Shown piece after piece: positions 42,777-52,494 of a DNA stretch of 64,000 bases. Position 1 is the stretch's first letter, and the number at the start of each line of letters is the position of its first letter. Location of the stretch: contig NZ_JAULSA010000008.1 in NCBI RefSeq assembly GCF_030518235.1, positions 62,001 to 126,000 of the forward strand, read 5' to 3'. This DNA comes from Saccharibacillus sp. CPCC 101409. Lineage in GTDB: Bacteria; Bacillota; Bacilli; Paenibacillales; Paenibacillaceae. A program made the position numbers and the translations under genes. The notes beneath the pieces were generated by a model, which was not told the origin of the DNA, ran no database searches, and worked only from the letters and a program-made list of their open reading frames with translations.

Positions 42777-42827
42777 AAAACAGATCGAAGCTCGCCCGGC
42801 AGGGACGCGCGGCGATCTGTTTTTTTG
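42777..42827 (+). terminator. Terminator of the HesB-like gene
   Basis: AAAACAGATCG pairs with CGATCTGTTTT across a 25-base loop, followed by T residues. Confidence 0.75.
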
Positions 42828-42877
42828 TAAATCGGATGGTGGAGCGGAGTTTGCGGAGGCGTCGGTATCCGGCTGTA

Positions 42878-43774
42878 TTAAAGATTGGAAATCCGGACTA
42901 TTGCTCCGACAACCAGAAGAATAATCGCGGCGATCGACACGTACAAAGCCGCAGTCTTGGCAAAGCTGCGCGGCGTACGTCCGGCAATACTGCCCGTGCT
43001 GCCGTTCATAACGTACGAAAACGGCTTTCCCCGATAATCGAGTTCGATCTCGTAAATCGGCACAAGAACGCGCCGGAACCGCGGGCCGCGGTATTCGGTG
43101 TCGATCTTCAGGTTGTCTACGGAATCGCCGCCGATTCGACGGGTCACCGAGCGTCTGAGTCTTTGTTCGATCACGCTTTTGCCGACTTTCCACCCCTGTG
43201 CAAAAGTAAAAGAAGGCGCGGCGAATATGCAGCCTGCCGCGTATGCGGGCGAAAAAGCGACCGGGTCGGACGACGCGCAGCCGTCGATTTGGTCCAGCAG
43301 TCCGCGGTCGAAATACGCGGAAGCCGGCACTCTGACATCGCCAAACATTTCTTCGTGCTCGCCGGAAACCGGCATGTAGTCGGTTCTCCACGACGTCTCG
43401 GTTCGCGTATGCGTATTGCCGTTCGAATCGGTCTCGGTGTAGTGGGTGTCGGTGCTGACATTAATGCCTTTTTGTGCCCTGTAAGACGAGCGGGTACCGG
43501 CCGAGAACGACCAGTACGGCATATAGACGGCGGCCGGCGTGGAACGCAGCCCCGCCCGCTTGAAAGAACCGGGGGCCAAACGCTGCTTTTTTCGCCAGCT
43601 GCGGAAAGCTTCCTCCGCCTGAGCGGGGGAAAGAACGAACGGAAACAGCGCTTCGCTCCACGCGGCCCGGTCGGCGGAGATGTCGGGCGTATCCTGCGGA
43701 CGATCCGAATCGAAACGAATTTCTGCTGGAGGAGGAAAGGGATTGCGCGAAGCGGGCGAACTCATCGACATCAT
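42878..43774 (-). CDS. Membrane-anchored protein of unknown function
   Basis: 298 residues from ATG 43774, with GGAG seven bases upstream; two more in-frame ATG codons follow within nine bases. A cytoplasmic part rich in aromatic residues ([39 protein letters not shown]) leads to a C-terminal membrane helix (about 275-295, [19 protein letters not shown]). The pattern YxPYWxF recalls proteins linked to zinc-ribbon or TPM-type membrane systems, but no family can be named with confidence. Confidence 0.65.
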   Translation of the reverse strand: MMSMSSPASRNPFPPPAEIRFDSDRPQDTPDISADRAAWSEALFPFVLSPAQAEEAFRSWRKKQRLAPGSFKRAGLRSTPAAVYMPYWSFSAGTRSSYRAQKGINVSTDTHYTETDSNGNTHTRTETSWRTDYMPVSGEHEEMFGDVRVPASAYFDRGLLDQIDGCASSDPVAFSPAYAAGCIFAAPSFTFAQGWKVGKSVIEQRLRRSVTRRIGGDSVDNLKIDTEYRGPRFRRVLVPIYEIELDYRGKPFSYVMNGSTGSIAGRTPRSFAKTAALYVSIAAIILLVVGAIVRISNL

Positions 43775-43933
43775 CCTTTTTCTCCAGTATACCTCCTGAT
43801 TTTCATGAAGTTCTATGTTTTTTCGGCGGGTTTGTCGGCTGCGCGTATGCCGGTTATAATGACGGTATTTCAAGACCGGCGCGGCGGGCCGCAGACAGGC
43901 CGGAAACCGCGCGCGGGAAATAGGAGAATAAAG

Positions 43934-44737
43934 ATGACGCACAGCGAACAAGAAACGCGGCGCGAGCCGATGCGGACCCTCGACCTGAACTGCGATCTCG
44001 GCGAAAGCTTCGGCGCGTATACGCTCGGGCTGGACGCCGAGATTCTGCCGATCGTTTCGTCGGCCAATATCGCCTGCGGGTTCCACGCGGGCGATCCGTC
44101 CGTGATGCGGCGGACGGTGCGGCTGGCGCTGGAAGCGGGCGCGTCGATCGGCGCGCATCCGGGGCTTCCGGACCTGGCCGGCTTCGGCCGGCGCAATATG
44201 AGCGTCTCGGCGGAGGACGTCTACGCCATGACGGTCTACCAGATCGGCGCGCTGGAAGCGTTCGTGCGCGCCGAAGGCGGGGTCATGCGGCATGTGAAGC
44301 CGCACGGGGCGCTGTACAACATGGCCGCCGCCCGGTCCGATCTGGCGGAGGCGATTGCCGAAGCCGTGTACCGGGTAAACCCGGCCCTGACGCTGTTCGG
44401 CCTGGCGAACAGCGAGTTGACCGCCGCCGCCGGACGGCTCGGGCTGCGCGCGGCGCATGAGGCTTTTGCCGACCGCGGCTACCGCGCGGACGGCTCGCTG
44501 GTGCCGCGAGACCGGCCCGGCGCGCTGATCGAAGACGCCGGCGAAGCGGCGGCGCGCGTCGTGCGCATGGCGCTCGAAGGGCGCGTGACCACGCCCGAAG
44601 GCGAAGACGTGCCGCTGCGCGCCGACACGATCTGCCTGCACGGCGACGGCGCGCACGCGCTGGAATTCGCGCGCCGGATTCGCGGCGCGTGCGAAGCGGC
44701 GGGCATTGCGATTGTCGCGGCGGGGCAGTCGGAGTAA
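43934..44737 (+). CDS. pxpA: 5-oxoprolinase subunit A (LamB/YcsF family)
   Basis: Works with PxpB and PxpC in ATP-dependent opening of 5-oxoproline to glutamate. ATG 43934 follows AGGAGA; 267 residues match the family. Motifs: [12 protein letters not shown] (about 17-28), [16 protein letters not shown] (about 49-64), [10 protein letters not shown] (about 120-129) and [13 protein letters not shown] (about 236-248). The partner fusion gene lies about 530 bases downstream on the same strand, beyond a repeat cluster. Confidence 0.93.
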   Translation: MTHSEQETRREPMRTLDLNCDLGESFGAYTLGLDAEILPIVSSANIACGFHAGDPSVMRRTVRLALEAGASIGAHPGLPDLAGFGRRNMSVSAEDVYAMTVYQIGALEAFVRAEGGVMRHVKPHGALYNMAAARSDLAEAIAEAVYRVNPALTLFGLANSELTAAAGRLGLRAAHEAFADRGYRADGSLVPRDRPGALIEDAGEAAARVVRMALEGRVTTPEGEDVPLRADTICLHGDGAHALEFARRIRGACEAAGIAIVAAGQSE

Positions 44738-44989
44738 GACGGGATCGAGCGGAGCCGAGTCCGGCGTACCGTGTCAAACACACTGACCTAAAATATGCGC
44801 ATGTCGTTCATATTCGCGTCGGAAAATGAAGAGGGCGGCAGAATATTGACTTCTAGAACACATTTTTCCGCATGGGGATCATCTCGTATTCTTAAAAGAG
44901 GGAATCGTCGTCAAAGGGTTCAGGAGGCAAGCCGCTTTGCTTTCATCCGCAAACGGGGAGTTGGCCGCTTAATCCGCATCGTTCAAAGC

Positions 44990-45175
44990 AAATGTTGCGT
45001 ATGAGCATCATTTTAGGCATAAAAGCTCTCAAATCGATCGAATGTTGCAGGCGCACATCATTTTTCGCCATTTTCGGGCTTTAGCAGACAAAAATAGCGA
45101 AAATAATGCTTGTTTGCAACATTATCGGCTATAAGGTCCTTTTTTCGTTGAAAATGATGCATTTGTGCAATATTC
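44990..45175. repeat. Interspersed 25-nt repeats (family 3), two direct and two inverted
   Basis: Units at 44990-45014 and 45040-45064 read AATGTTGC...CATCATTTT. Inverted units at 45100-45124 and 45151-45175 read AAAAT(A/G)ATGC...TGCAA. They occupy the middle of the 526-base gap between pxpA and pxpBC; I see no gene in it. Confidence 0.7.
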
Positions 45176-45263
45176 ATTTTGCGTTCAGGCCCGGAAGGCC
45201 GGATTCGTTCCGGATCTATTTTGCAAGTGCATGTTCTCGACAAAGCGAAAGGAGGGGTAGGCG

Positions 45264-47384
45264 GTGGATCGTTCTTATCATAGCCCCGGCGCTGGCCAAA
45301 ATTCTTCGGGGGCAGCTGCCGCGGGCTTCTTCGGTGCCGACGGAGCAAGCGGCAGCGTGCGGATCGAGCCGCTCGGGGAAACGGCGATGCGGGTCGAATT
45401 CGGCGCTTCGATCGACCCGGAAACGCGGCGGAAGGTCGCCGGTTTCACGGCGAAGTTGGAACAAAGCCCGATTCCCGGCATGATCGAATGCGTGCCGGCG
45501 TTCGCCGGCGTGACGGTGTTCTACGATCCGCTGCGCCTGCGCGAAGCGGCTTTCGGCAGGAAAGCGGACTGGCGCGATTATGCTTCGTCCGCTCCCGCTT
45601 CCGCCGGGTATGCGGGGGAGCTGCTGCGCCGGTTGGCCGGGGAGGTGGAGGCGGCGCAGGAAACCCCGGCTCGCCTGGTCGAGATTCCGGTCTGCTACGG
45701 CGGAGAATTCGGGCCGGATCTGGAGTTCGTCGCGGCCTATAACGGCCTGACGACGCAGCAGGTCGCGGACCTTCATTCGAAGCGGGAATACCCGGTTTAT
45801 ATGATCGGATTCGCGCCGGGCTTTCCGTATCTGGGCGGACTGGACGCGCGGATTGCCGCGCCCCGGCTGGATACGCCGCGTATGGTCGTGCCGGAAGGGG
45901 CGGTCGGAATCGCGGGCGAACAGACCGGCGTGTATCCGGTCTCCACGCCGGGCGGCTGGCGGATTATCGGGCGGACTCCGCTGGCGCTGTTCCGGCCGGA
46001 TGCGGCCCCGCCGAGCCTGCTGCGGGCCGGCGATCGGGTAAAGTTCCGTCCGGTAACGGCGGAAGAATACGCCCGGCTGGCGGCGGAGCGGCCCGAGGAC
46101 GGAGCGGCCGACGCGGCTGGCGCGATTGACGCAGGCGATACGGTCCCGCCGGATGAGGCGGCGGAAGGTAAAATAGCGGGCGGCGGCGCAGGCGATACGG
46201 TCGATGCCGGTAGGGCGGAAAGTTTCGCAGGCGCGAAGGAAGACGTGAAAGACGCGGAAGACGCGGAATTTCCGGGCTGCTCCGCTTCGGCGGAAACTTC
46301 CGCCGTTACCGTCCTGAGTCCGGGTCTGCTCAGTACGCTTCAGGACACGGGCCGGCCGGGCTTTCAGGCTTACGGCGTGACGCCCGGAGGCGCGATGGAC
46401 GCCTATGCGCTGCGCGCCGCCAATCTGTTGGCGGGCAATGCGGACGGCGAAGCCGCGATCGAGGTGACGCTGTCCGGCCTCGCGCTGCGCTTCGAGCGCG
46501 AAGCGCTGATCGCGATCGCCGGCGGCGACCTGACGCCGACCATCGGCGGCGAGCCGGTGCCGCTGTGGCGGCCCGTCCGCGTCGCGGCGGGCGCCGTGCT
46601 GGAGTTCGGCACGGCGCAAGCGGGCTGCCGCGCCTATCTGGCGCTGGCGGGAGGCTTCCGCGCGCCCCGGGTCCTGGGCGGCCGCGGCACCGATCTTCGC
46701 GCCGGCTTCGGCGGGCGCGAAGGCCGTGCGCTGCGCGCCGGCGACGTCCTGCATACGCGGACGCCGGGCGCAGCCCCGCGGCGGCAGCCGCGCCTGCCGG
46801 GCGGACCTGCGCCCGGCGCTTCCTTCGCCGCGGCCGGCTGGTACGCGGCGCACGGCTATGTGACCGGCCGCCCGGACTGGGCGGGCGGCTTCGAGCCCCG
46901 GCCCGGCGCCCGGGTCTACGCCGGCTTGAAAGCCTCGCCGGCGGAACGCGGCCCGGCTGTGGTCCGCTTTACGCGCGGCAGCCATTTCGGCCTGTTCGAC
47001 GCGGGCAGCCGATCCGCGCTGCTGAGCGAAGCTTTTCGCGTCACGCCGCAGTCCGACCGGATGGGCTGCCGGCTGTCCGGGCCTTCGCTCACGCTGAGCG
47101 AGCCGTTGGAAATGATCTCCGAAGCGGTCGCTCCCGGCACCGTGCAGGTGCCGCCCGGCGGCGGCCCGATCGTGCTGACGGCCGACCGGCAGACGACGGG
47201 AGGCTATCCGCGGATCGCGCAGATCGCGTCCGCCGACCTGCGCGTCATCGCCCAGCTGCGGCCCGGGCGGGAACTGCGGTTTGCCGAAATTTCATCCGCC
47301 GAAGCCGAGTTTCTGTATATCGAACAGGAAAGGGAGCTGGCGCGGCTGGCCGTCGGCAGCCGGATCAGGGCGGGTTCGGGATAA
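45264..47384 (+). CDS. Fused 5-oxoprolinase subunits B and C (PxpB-PxpC)
   Basis: 706 residues from GTG 45264, preceded by AAAGGAGGGG. Residues about 30-273 are PxpB/KipI-like (PLGETAMRVEFG, VYMIGFAPGFPYLGGLD, GWRIIGRTPLALF). Residues about 345-700 are PxpC/KipA-like (LSPGLLSTLQDTGRPGFQAYG, GGRGTDLRAGFGGREGR, TADRQTTGGYPRIA). A 70-residue linker rich in Ala, Asp and Gly joins them. In most bacteria these are separate adjacent genes, although fusions are known. With PxpA it should recycle 5-oxoproline. Confidence 0.92.
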   Translation: MDRSYHSPGAGQNSSGAAAAGFFGADGASGSVRIEPLGETAMRVEFGASIDPETRRKVAGFTAKLEQSPIPGMIECVPAFAGVTVFYDPLRLREAAFGRKADWRDYASSAPASAGYAGELLRRLAGEVEAAQETPARLVEIPVCYGGEFGPDLEFVAAYNGLTTQQVADLHSKREYPVYMIGFAPGFPYLGGLDARIAAPRLDTPRMVVPEGAVGIAGEQTGVYPVSTPGGWRIIGRTPLALFRPDAAPPSLLRAGDRVKFRPVTAEEYARLAAERPEDGAADAAGAIDAGDTVPPDEAAEGKIAGGGAGDTVDAGRAESFAGAKEDVKDAEDAEFPGCSASAETSAVTVLSPGLLSTLQDTGRPGFQAYGVTPGGAMDAYALRAANLLAGNADGEAAIEVTLSGLALRFEREALIAIAGGDLTPTIGGEPVPLWRPVRVAAGAVLEFGTAQAGCRAYLALAGGFRAPRVLGGRGTDLRAGFGGREGRALRAGDVLHTRTPGAAPRRQPRLPGGPAPGASFAAAGWYAAHGYVTGRPDWAGGFEPRPGARVYAGLKASPAERGPAVVRFTRGSHFGLFDAGSRSALLSEAFRVTPQSDRMGCRLSGPSLTLSEPLEMISEAVAPGTVQVPPGGGPIVLTADRQTTGGYPRIAQIASADLRVIAQLRPGRELRFAEISSAEAEFLYIEQERELARLAVGSRIRAGSG

Positions 47385-47417
47385 AGAATTTGCTGTCCGA
47401 GCGTCTGAGCGGAAATA

Positions 47418-47450
47418 CCGCCAATGGAGAAATTCGCCGGCGGCTTTTTT
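47418..47450 (+). terminator. Weak terminator after pxpBC
   Basis: CCGCC and GGCGG close a 16-base loop and are followed by CTTTTTT. The rest of the 318-base gap (47385-47702) shows only scattered AT-rich sequence. Confidence 0.45.
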
Positions 47451-47702
47451 GATGCTTTCCGGTATATCGGGGGATATTCCGATATAGTAAAAGAAATACC
47501 CGAGGTTTACGGCGGTACGGTCCAAGCTGTCGGACTCGAATCGAAGCTTCATTGCTTTTTCGGAAGCCTGGATGTGGCATTGGAGAAGGCTTCACGCCGA
47601 AAATCATTTTTTCGAAGCGCTCGTGTCTGTCCGGCTCAGCCGAATGCCGATGCGACTTGGTTGCAATTGAATCATAGAGAATATATGCGAGGTGGAATCG
47701 CT

Positions 47703-49454
47703 TTGTCCAATATCCTGAAAGTTATCCTTAGCGGAGCCTGCTCCGCACTGGCCGCCGCTTCGCTCTCCGCCTGCGCCGCGCCGCAGGCGTCGTCCGCTCC
47801 TCCGGCGCAGCTCGCCGGAGCGGCGCAATCCGCCGCCGCGCCGTCGCCGGGCTCGGCCGCCCAATCCGCGGCGCCGCTCGAAACCGCCGCCGAATTCGCC
47901 CCGCTCGCCGCGGCCGCTTCCGCCGCCGGCGCAGCCGCTTCGCCCGCCGGCTCCGCGGGCACGTCCTCGCCCGCCGCCGCGCGGGCGGACGCGAAGCCCT
48001 ATTACTACGTCGCGCCCGGCGGCAGCGACAAGACCGGCACGGGCGCCAAAGACCGCCCGTGGCAGACCCTCCAGCGCGCGGCGAACGAGGCCGCCAAGAC
48101 CGGCGGCACGGTCTACGCGCGCAAAGGCGTGTACCGCCAGCAGCTCAAGCTGGCGGACCTCAAACCGGCCGGCTCGGCGCCGCGCCTGACCGTCGCGAGT
48201 TATCCGTCGGAGACGGCGGTGCTCGACGGAACGGGCCTGCCCGTGGACGGCTCGGAGGGCCTGATCGAGCTGGACAACGTCAGCCGCGTGACGATTCGCG
48301 GCTTCGAACTGCGCGGCTACAAGACCGCCGCGCGCGATGCCGTGCCGATCGGCATCTACGTGCGCGGGGCGGGCGACGATATCCGCCTGTTGGATAACAA
48401 AGTCCACGCCGTCGCCAATACGGCGGCCCCGGCGGGCCAAGGCCTGACCGGGCGCGACGCGCACGGCATCGCCGTGTACGGCACCGAAGCGCAGGCTTCG
48501 ATCCGGAATCTGACGATCGCCGGCAACGAAGTCTATAACCTGACGCTCGGCACAAGCGAAGCGGTCGTGCTCAACGGCAACGTCGAGAAGTTTACGGTCG
48601 AGAACAACTACGTCCACGACAACGACAATATCGGGATCGACGCGATCGGCTTCGAAGGCACGTCGCCGAACCCGCAGACCGACCAGGCGCGCGGCGGAAT
48701 CATCCGCGGCAACCTGGTAACCGGCAGCACCTCGGATCGCAATCCGTCTTACGGACGCAGGATTCCCAACGGCAGCCACTCGGCCGGCGGCATCTATATC
48801 GACGGCGGACGCGACATCGTCGTCGAACGCAACCGCAGCCTGCGCAACGATATCGGCGTCGAGATCGCGTCCGAGCACGCCGGGCGCTCGACCTCGAATA
48901 TTACCGTACGCAGCAATCTGCTGGCGAGAAACGCGCTGACGGGTCTCGCGATGGGCGGCTACGACGAAGAGCGCGGATCGACGACGAACAGCGTCGTCAC
49001 CGGCAACACGATCGCCTACAACGATACGCTGGAGTGGGGAACCGGCCAGCTGTATATCCAGTTCGATACGCGCGGCAACGAGATTCGCAACAACATTTTC
49101 GCCGCTTCCGGCACGAACGAGCTGATCGTCAACGAGTACGCGCAGAATACGAACAACCGGGTCGATTACAATCTGTACTTCACGCGGGATGCGGCCGAAG
49201 CCGTCTGGATGTGGAAAAACAAGACCTACACCGGCTTCGCCGATTACCGCAAAGGAACGGGCAGCGACGCGCACTCCGTGTTCGCCGCCCCGATGTTCCA
49301 AAACGCCGCCAAAGACGATTACCGGCTCAAAGCGGACTCGCCGGCGCAGGGCAAAGGGATCGCCGACGCCGTGCTGAGCGCTTCGCCGGATTTGGCCGGA
49401 AACAAACGCGGCGCAAGCCATGCGGGCCGGCCGAGCCTGGGCGCCTACGAATAA
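47703..49454 (+). CDS. Right-handed parallel beta-helix lipoprotein
   Basis: TTG 47703 is preferred because GAGGTGGA lies six bases upstream and the product then starts with a lipoprotein signal (lipobox LSAC, Cys24). 583 residues. Residues 25-100 are an Ala-, Ser- and Pro-rich spacer that would lift the domain off the membrane. Residues about 105-575 carry DUF1565-like PGGSDKTGTGAKDRPW and many parallel beta-helix coils (VTIRGFELRGY, IRNLTIAGNEVYN, ITVRSNLLARN). The fold fits polysaccharide lyases or binding proteins for pectin; catalytic residues cannot be named. Confidence 0.85.
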   Translation: MSNILKVILSGACSALAAASLSACAAPQASSAPPAQLAGAAQSAAAPSPGSAAQSAAPLETAAEFAPLAAAASAAGAAASPAGSAGTSSPAAARADAKPYYYVAPGGSDKTGTGAKDRPWQTLQRAANEAAKTGGTVYARKGVYRQQLKLADLKPAGSAPRLTVASYPSETAVLDGTGLPVDGSEGLIELDNVSRVTIRGFELRGYKTAARDAVPIGIYVRGAGDDIRLLDNKVHAVANTAAPAGQGLTGRDAHGIAVYGTEAQASIRNLTIAGNEVYNLTLGTSEAVVLNGNVEKFTVENNYVHDNDNIGIDAIGFEGTSPNPQTDQARGGIIRGNLVTGSTSDRNPSYGRRIPNGSHSAGGIYIDGGRDIVVERNRSLRNDIGVEIASEHAGRSTSNITVRSNLLARNALTGLAMGGYDEERGSTTNSVVTGNTIAYNDTLEWGTGQLYIQFDTRGNEIRNNIFAASGTNELIVNEYAQNTNNRVDYNLYFTRDAAEAVWMWKNKTYTGFADYRKGTGSDAHSVFAAPMFQNAAKDDYRLKADSPAQGKGIADAVLSASPDLAGNKRGASHAGRPSLGAYE

Positions 49455-49459
49455 AGCTC

Positions 49460-49498
49460 CGGCGGCCGCTTCTTTATAACAGGCGGCCGCCGTTTTTT
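49460..49498 (+). terminator. Terminator of the beta-helix gene
   Basis: GGCGGCCGC and GCGGCCGCC with a 13-base loop, then six T. Confidence 0.85.
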
Positions 49499-49694
49499 GT
49501 TGTCCGCTTGCGGCGGACATTCCGCTTCGAACCGTTCGTCCGGAGCGTGCCGCCCGACCGCTTTCGCGCGGTTCGCCGGGGATTCGCGCCCGAACTACTC
49601 ATTCCTTTCCCAAAACTGCCGATATAGGAACAAAAGCAGTTTCTATTTTTTGAGACAAGTCACCGGGTTCGCAGAAAGGAATGAAACTTACATC

Positions 49695-50516
49695 ATGGTT
49701 AACGGAATCGACTCTTTGGAGACAGTGGCATCGGTTATTCCTTTGCTCAAAACGGCGCTTCCGACAGATGTCTCGATCGCGCTGTGCGACCTGGAACAAT
49801 TCACGGCTTATTGGCCGGGCAAGCATATCGATTTGAACATCAAAGCGGGGCAGCGGCTGCAAAGCGGCGAACCGCTGACGCAGGCGATGCAAAGCAACCA
49901 GCCGCTGAAAGCGGAGGTGCCGGCGGAGTATTACGGCTTCGCGTTTACGGGCACGGCGACGCCGGTCACGGACCGGAGCGGCCGGGTGATCGGCGGCGTG
50001 GCGGTGCAGGTGCGCCGGCACAGCGAGCTGATCGATATCGCCGACCGGATCTCCGAGTCGCTCTCGAACGCCAATGCGCGAATCGCGCAGATTGCGGAAG
50101 GTTCGAGCGGCCTGGCCGGCGTGTCGCAGGAGCTGCTCGGGCTGTCCCGGCAGGCCGAAGAAAACGCGGGCGGCGCGGACGACGTGGTGCGCATGATCAA
50201 GGAAGTGGCGGACCAGACGCATCTGCTCGGCATCAACGCGGCGATCGAAGCGGCGCATGCCGGCGAGAAAGGCGCGGGCTTCGGCATCGTCGCGTCCGAG
50301 ATCCGCAAGCTGTCCGGACAGACGGTCGATTCGACCAAAAGTATCCGCAGCACGCTCGATACGTTCAAGCACCTGACGTCGCAGATGAGCGGCTCGATCG
50401 AGCGCATCGCCGGCACCGGCCGGCAGCAGGCGGCGTCCACCGAGCATATTTCCGCGATGATCGAAGAAATCCGCGAAATGGCGCTGAAGCTGAACGAGTT
50501 CGCCAAGCAGCTTTAA
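49695..50516 (+). CDS. Soluble methyl-accepting chemotaxis-like signalling protein
   Basis: 273 residues from ATG 49695 (GAAAGGA upstream at rather long spacing). No membrane segment. Residues about 5-105 form a PAS-like or DUF-type sensor that ends in DRSGRVIGGVAVQVRR; residues about 115-273 are a short MCP signalling hairpin with VADQTHLLGINAAIEAAHAGEKGAGFGIVA split over 180-210, which is the CheA/CheW-binding tip. The methylation helices are much shorter than in standard receptors. It is probably a cytoplasmic redox or metabolite sensor that feeds chemotaxis or another CheA pathway. Confidence 0.85.
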   Translation: MVNGIDSLETVASVIPLLKTALPTDVSIALCDLEQFTAYWPGKHIDLNIKAGQRLQSGEPLTQAMQSNQPLKAEVPAEYYGFAFTGTATPVTDRSGRVIGGVAVQVRRHSELIDIADRISESLSNANARIAQIAEGSSGLAGVSQELLGLSRQAEENAGGADDVVRMIKEVADQTHLLGINAAIEAAHAGEKGAGFGIVASEIRKLSGQTVDSTKSIRSTLDTFKHLTSQMSGSIERIAGTGRQQAASTEHISAMIEEIREMALKLNEFAKQL

Positions 50517-50534
50517 ACGCGATCGTTTTTTACT

Positions 50535-50592
50535 CAAAAAAATTCCCGGATACGAAGACGTTCGAGCGTCTTTCGTTTCCGGGAATTTTTGT
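50535..50592. terminator. Bidirectional terminator
   Basis: AAAAAATTCCCGGA and TCCGGGAATTTTT form the outer stem, with AAGACG/CGTCTT inside. It separates the MCP-like gene from the convergent nucleotidase gene. Confidence 0.85.
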
Positions 50593-50654
50593 GTGGATCG
50601 GACTTCCGGTAAAGCCGAAGCCCTGCCTTTACGCGCCGCTTCCGAAGCGGTCGG

Positions 50655-51227
50655 TCAGCCTTTGGCCGGAAAGCCGGGTCCCGACAGCACCCGGTTGACC
50701 AGCTCGCCCATGCCGTCCCAGGAGTCCTTCATCAGGAACTCGCTCTGGATGGTCCGGTTCCACGGGCGCGGGATGCCGATCGTGCGTTTGCCGGCTTCGC
50801 GCGCGGCGAGCAGATTGTGCGGCCCGTCGTCGATCAGCAGATCGAATTCGAGCAGGTATTTGCGTTTGCCGACGAAAAAGTTATCGAACGGGATAAACGG
50901 CATATGCCGCTGCAGCCAGTTCCATTTCTCCGGCACCGCCGACGGGCGCGCCGCCGTGACGATAATCACGTCGTGTTCTTCGTGGATGCGGCGGACTTCC
51001 TCGATCGTATGCTCGTCGAAAATTTCCAGTTCTTCGTATAAGTTCGGGCGCCCGAAGAAAATTTCCTCGCTGCACTCCGGATGCCAGATCCCGCTCAGGT
51101 CGAAGCTGACCACCTGGTCGATCGACAGCTGCAAATCGGGATAAGCGGCGTTATGGTAGTGGATGGCTTTCGGCACCAGATGACAGATCGTGTCGTCCAT
51201 GTCGATCGCGACGATTTTTTTGCTCAT
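50655..51227 (-). CDS. HAD-family 5'(3')-deoxyribonucleotidase-like protein
   Basis: 190 residues, ATG 51227 with AAAGGA six bases upstream. HAD motif I is AIDMDDT (7-13), motif II the VTAARP segment (about 90-95), and motif III/IV LLIDDGPHNL (about 130-139). The pattern matches bacterial 5'-nucleotidases of the NT5C / YqfW type, which dephosphorylate nucleoside monophosphates. Monocistronic. Confidence 0.85.
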   Translation of the reverse strand: MSKKIVAIDMDDTICHLVPKAIHYHNAAYPDLQLSIDQVVSFDLSGIWHPECSEEIFFGRPNLYEELEIFDEHTIEEVRRIHEEHDVIIVTAARPSAVPEKWNWLQRHMPFIPFDNFFVGKRKYLLEFDLLIDDGPHNLLAAREAGKRTIGIPRPWNRTIQSEFLMKDSWDGMGELVNRVLSGPGFPAKG

Positions 51228-51372
51228 AATATTCCTTTCCCGGCTTGAACAAGCGTTGTTGATTTTCTTGAACGTACAGATACCTGCATTGTAGCGAAAT
51301 TGACGCGCGATAGCAAAGAATCCGGGCTTTTTGTCCCTTTTACAGATGAAGACGTAAACCTCTGATTAAGAG

Positions 51373-51402
51373 TTGACAAGGTACGGAAAAAACGGGTATG
51401 AA
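51373..51402 (+). promoter_or_regulatory. Candidate promoter of the nuclease gene
   Basis: TTGACA at 51373-51378 and TATGAA at 51397-51402, spacer 18. About 65 bases before the nuclease ATG. Confidence 0.55.
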
Positions 51403-51468
51403 CGATAGAGCGCAAACAGCGGGATCTGCCGCGGGCGATTATAAAAAGAAGAACCGGAGGACATCATC

Positions 51469-52257
51469 ATGACGAAAACAAACGGACCGCAATCTTCGCG
51501 CGAACATTCATCCGGACCGGGCGGAAGCGGCGGCAAAGGCGGAGGACCCAAGCGCAGCTGGATTTCGATTCTGGCGACGGCCGCCGTGCTGGCGCTGCTG
51601 CTGTTTACCGGTACCGGACGCAGCCTGCTGGGCAATCTGCTGGATAACGGCGGCGCTTCGCAAACCGGGGAAGGGAGCCGGAGTGCGCAGACGCAGACCG
51701 GGGGAAGCGAGGAGAAAGACCGGGCGGACGCGGTTCAAGAAAGTTCGGGCACGGATAAAGCCGCGGGCGAAGCCGAAGAAACCGGAGCTTCCGGCGAACC
51801 GTCCGGCGAAACCCGCGTGTCGGCCGAGGTCGAGCGCACCGTCGACGGCGATACGTTTATCGCGGATTTGGACGGCGGCGGCCGCGAGCGGATACGCATG
51901 CTGCTGATCGATACGCCGGAAACCAAGAAAGAAGGCACGCCTGTGCAGCCGTTCGGCCCGGAAGCGAGCGAATATACGAAAAAACTGCTGACCGGCCGCG
52001 AGGTGCAACTGGAATTCGACGAGGAAGAACGCGACCAGTACGGCCGGATGCTGGCTTACGTCTACCTGGACGGCGAATCGGTCAACGAAACGCTGCTGGA
52101 GCAGGGGTTGGCGCGCGTCGTCGTCTACCGGCCGAACGACCGGTACGAAGACGAATTCCGCAAGATCGAGAACGCGGCCAAAAGCAAAAAGCTCGGGGTA
52201 TGGAGCATCTCGGGCTACGCGGACAAGCGCGGGTTTCATCCGGAAGCGGTGAAGTGA
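51469..52257 (+). CDS. Thermonuclease (SNase) family, membrane-anchored
   Basis: 262 residues, ATG 51469 after CCGGAGGA. A membrane helix (about 27-46, WISILATAAVLALLLFTG) anchors or exports it. A charged linker (about 50-120) precedes the SNase fold (about 122-255). Catalytic residues of the family are visible as Arg in RERIRMLLIDTPETK, Glu in a later strand (EVQLEFDEE) and Arg in DQYGRMLAYVY. It cleaves DNA and RNA outside the cell. Confidence 0.9.
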   Translation: MTKTNGPQSSREHSSGPGGSGGKGGGPKRSWISILATAAVLALLLFTGTGRSLLGNLLDNGGASQTGEGSRSAQTQTGGSEEKDRADAVQESSGTDKAAGEAEETGASGEPSGETRVSAEVERTVDGDTFIADLDGGGRERIRMLLIDTPETKKEGTPVQPFGPEASEYTKKLLTGREVQLEFDEEERDQYGRMLAYVYLDGESVNETLLEQGLARVVVYRPNDRYEDEFRKIENAAKSKKLGVWSISGYADKRGFHPEAVK

Positions 52258-52337
52258 GCGTCAAGGACGCGGCGGGACGGGACAGTTCCGCGGCGGAAGA
52301 CTGCGTTCGAACGGGGTGCGATCATAGCGGGGAAATA

Positions 52338-52366
52338 ATGGACAGCCGCGCCGCGCGGCTGTCCAT
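52338..52366 (+). other. Perfect hairpin after the nuclease gene
   Basis: ATGGACAGCCGCG pairs with CGCGGCTGTCCAT with a three-base loop. Only TTGTG follows, so termination is doubtful. A direct repeat GACTT(T/C)GAAGTGC lies just after it, near 52372 and 52391. Confidence 0.55.
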
Positions 52367-52494
52367 TTGTGACTTTGAAGTGCTTATATGACTTCGAAGT
52401 GCGTACTGTTCATGCCGCCTTCGCATCGGCACAATGAAGACGAACCGGGCAGCGTCCCGGCCAAAAGTCCAAAGCGAAGGAGCTGGCATTACGC

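Noticed and set aside
45216..46985. 589-codon minus-strand frame opposite pxpBC
   Set aside because: Shadow; no start signal and no recognisable domain.
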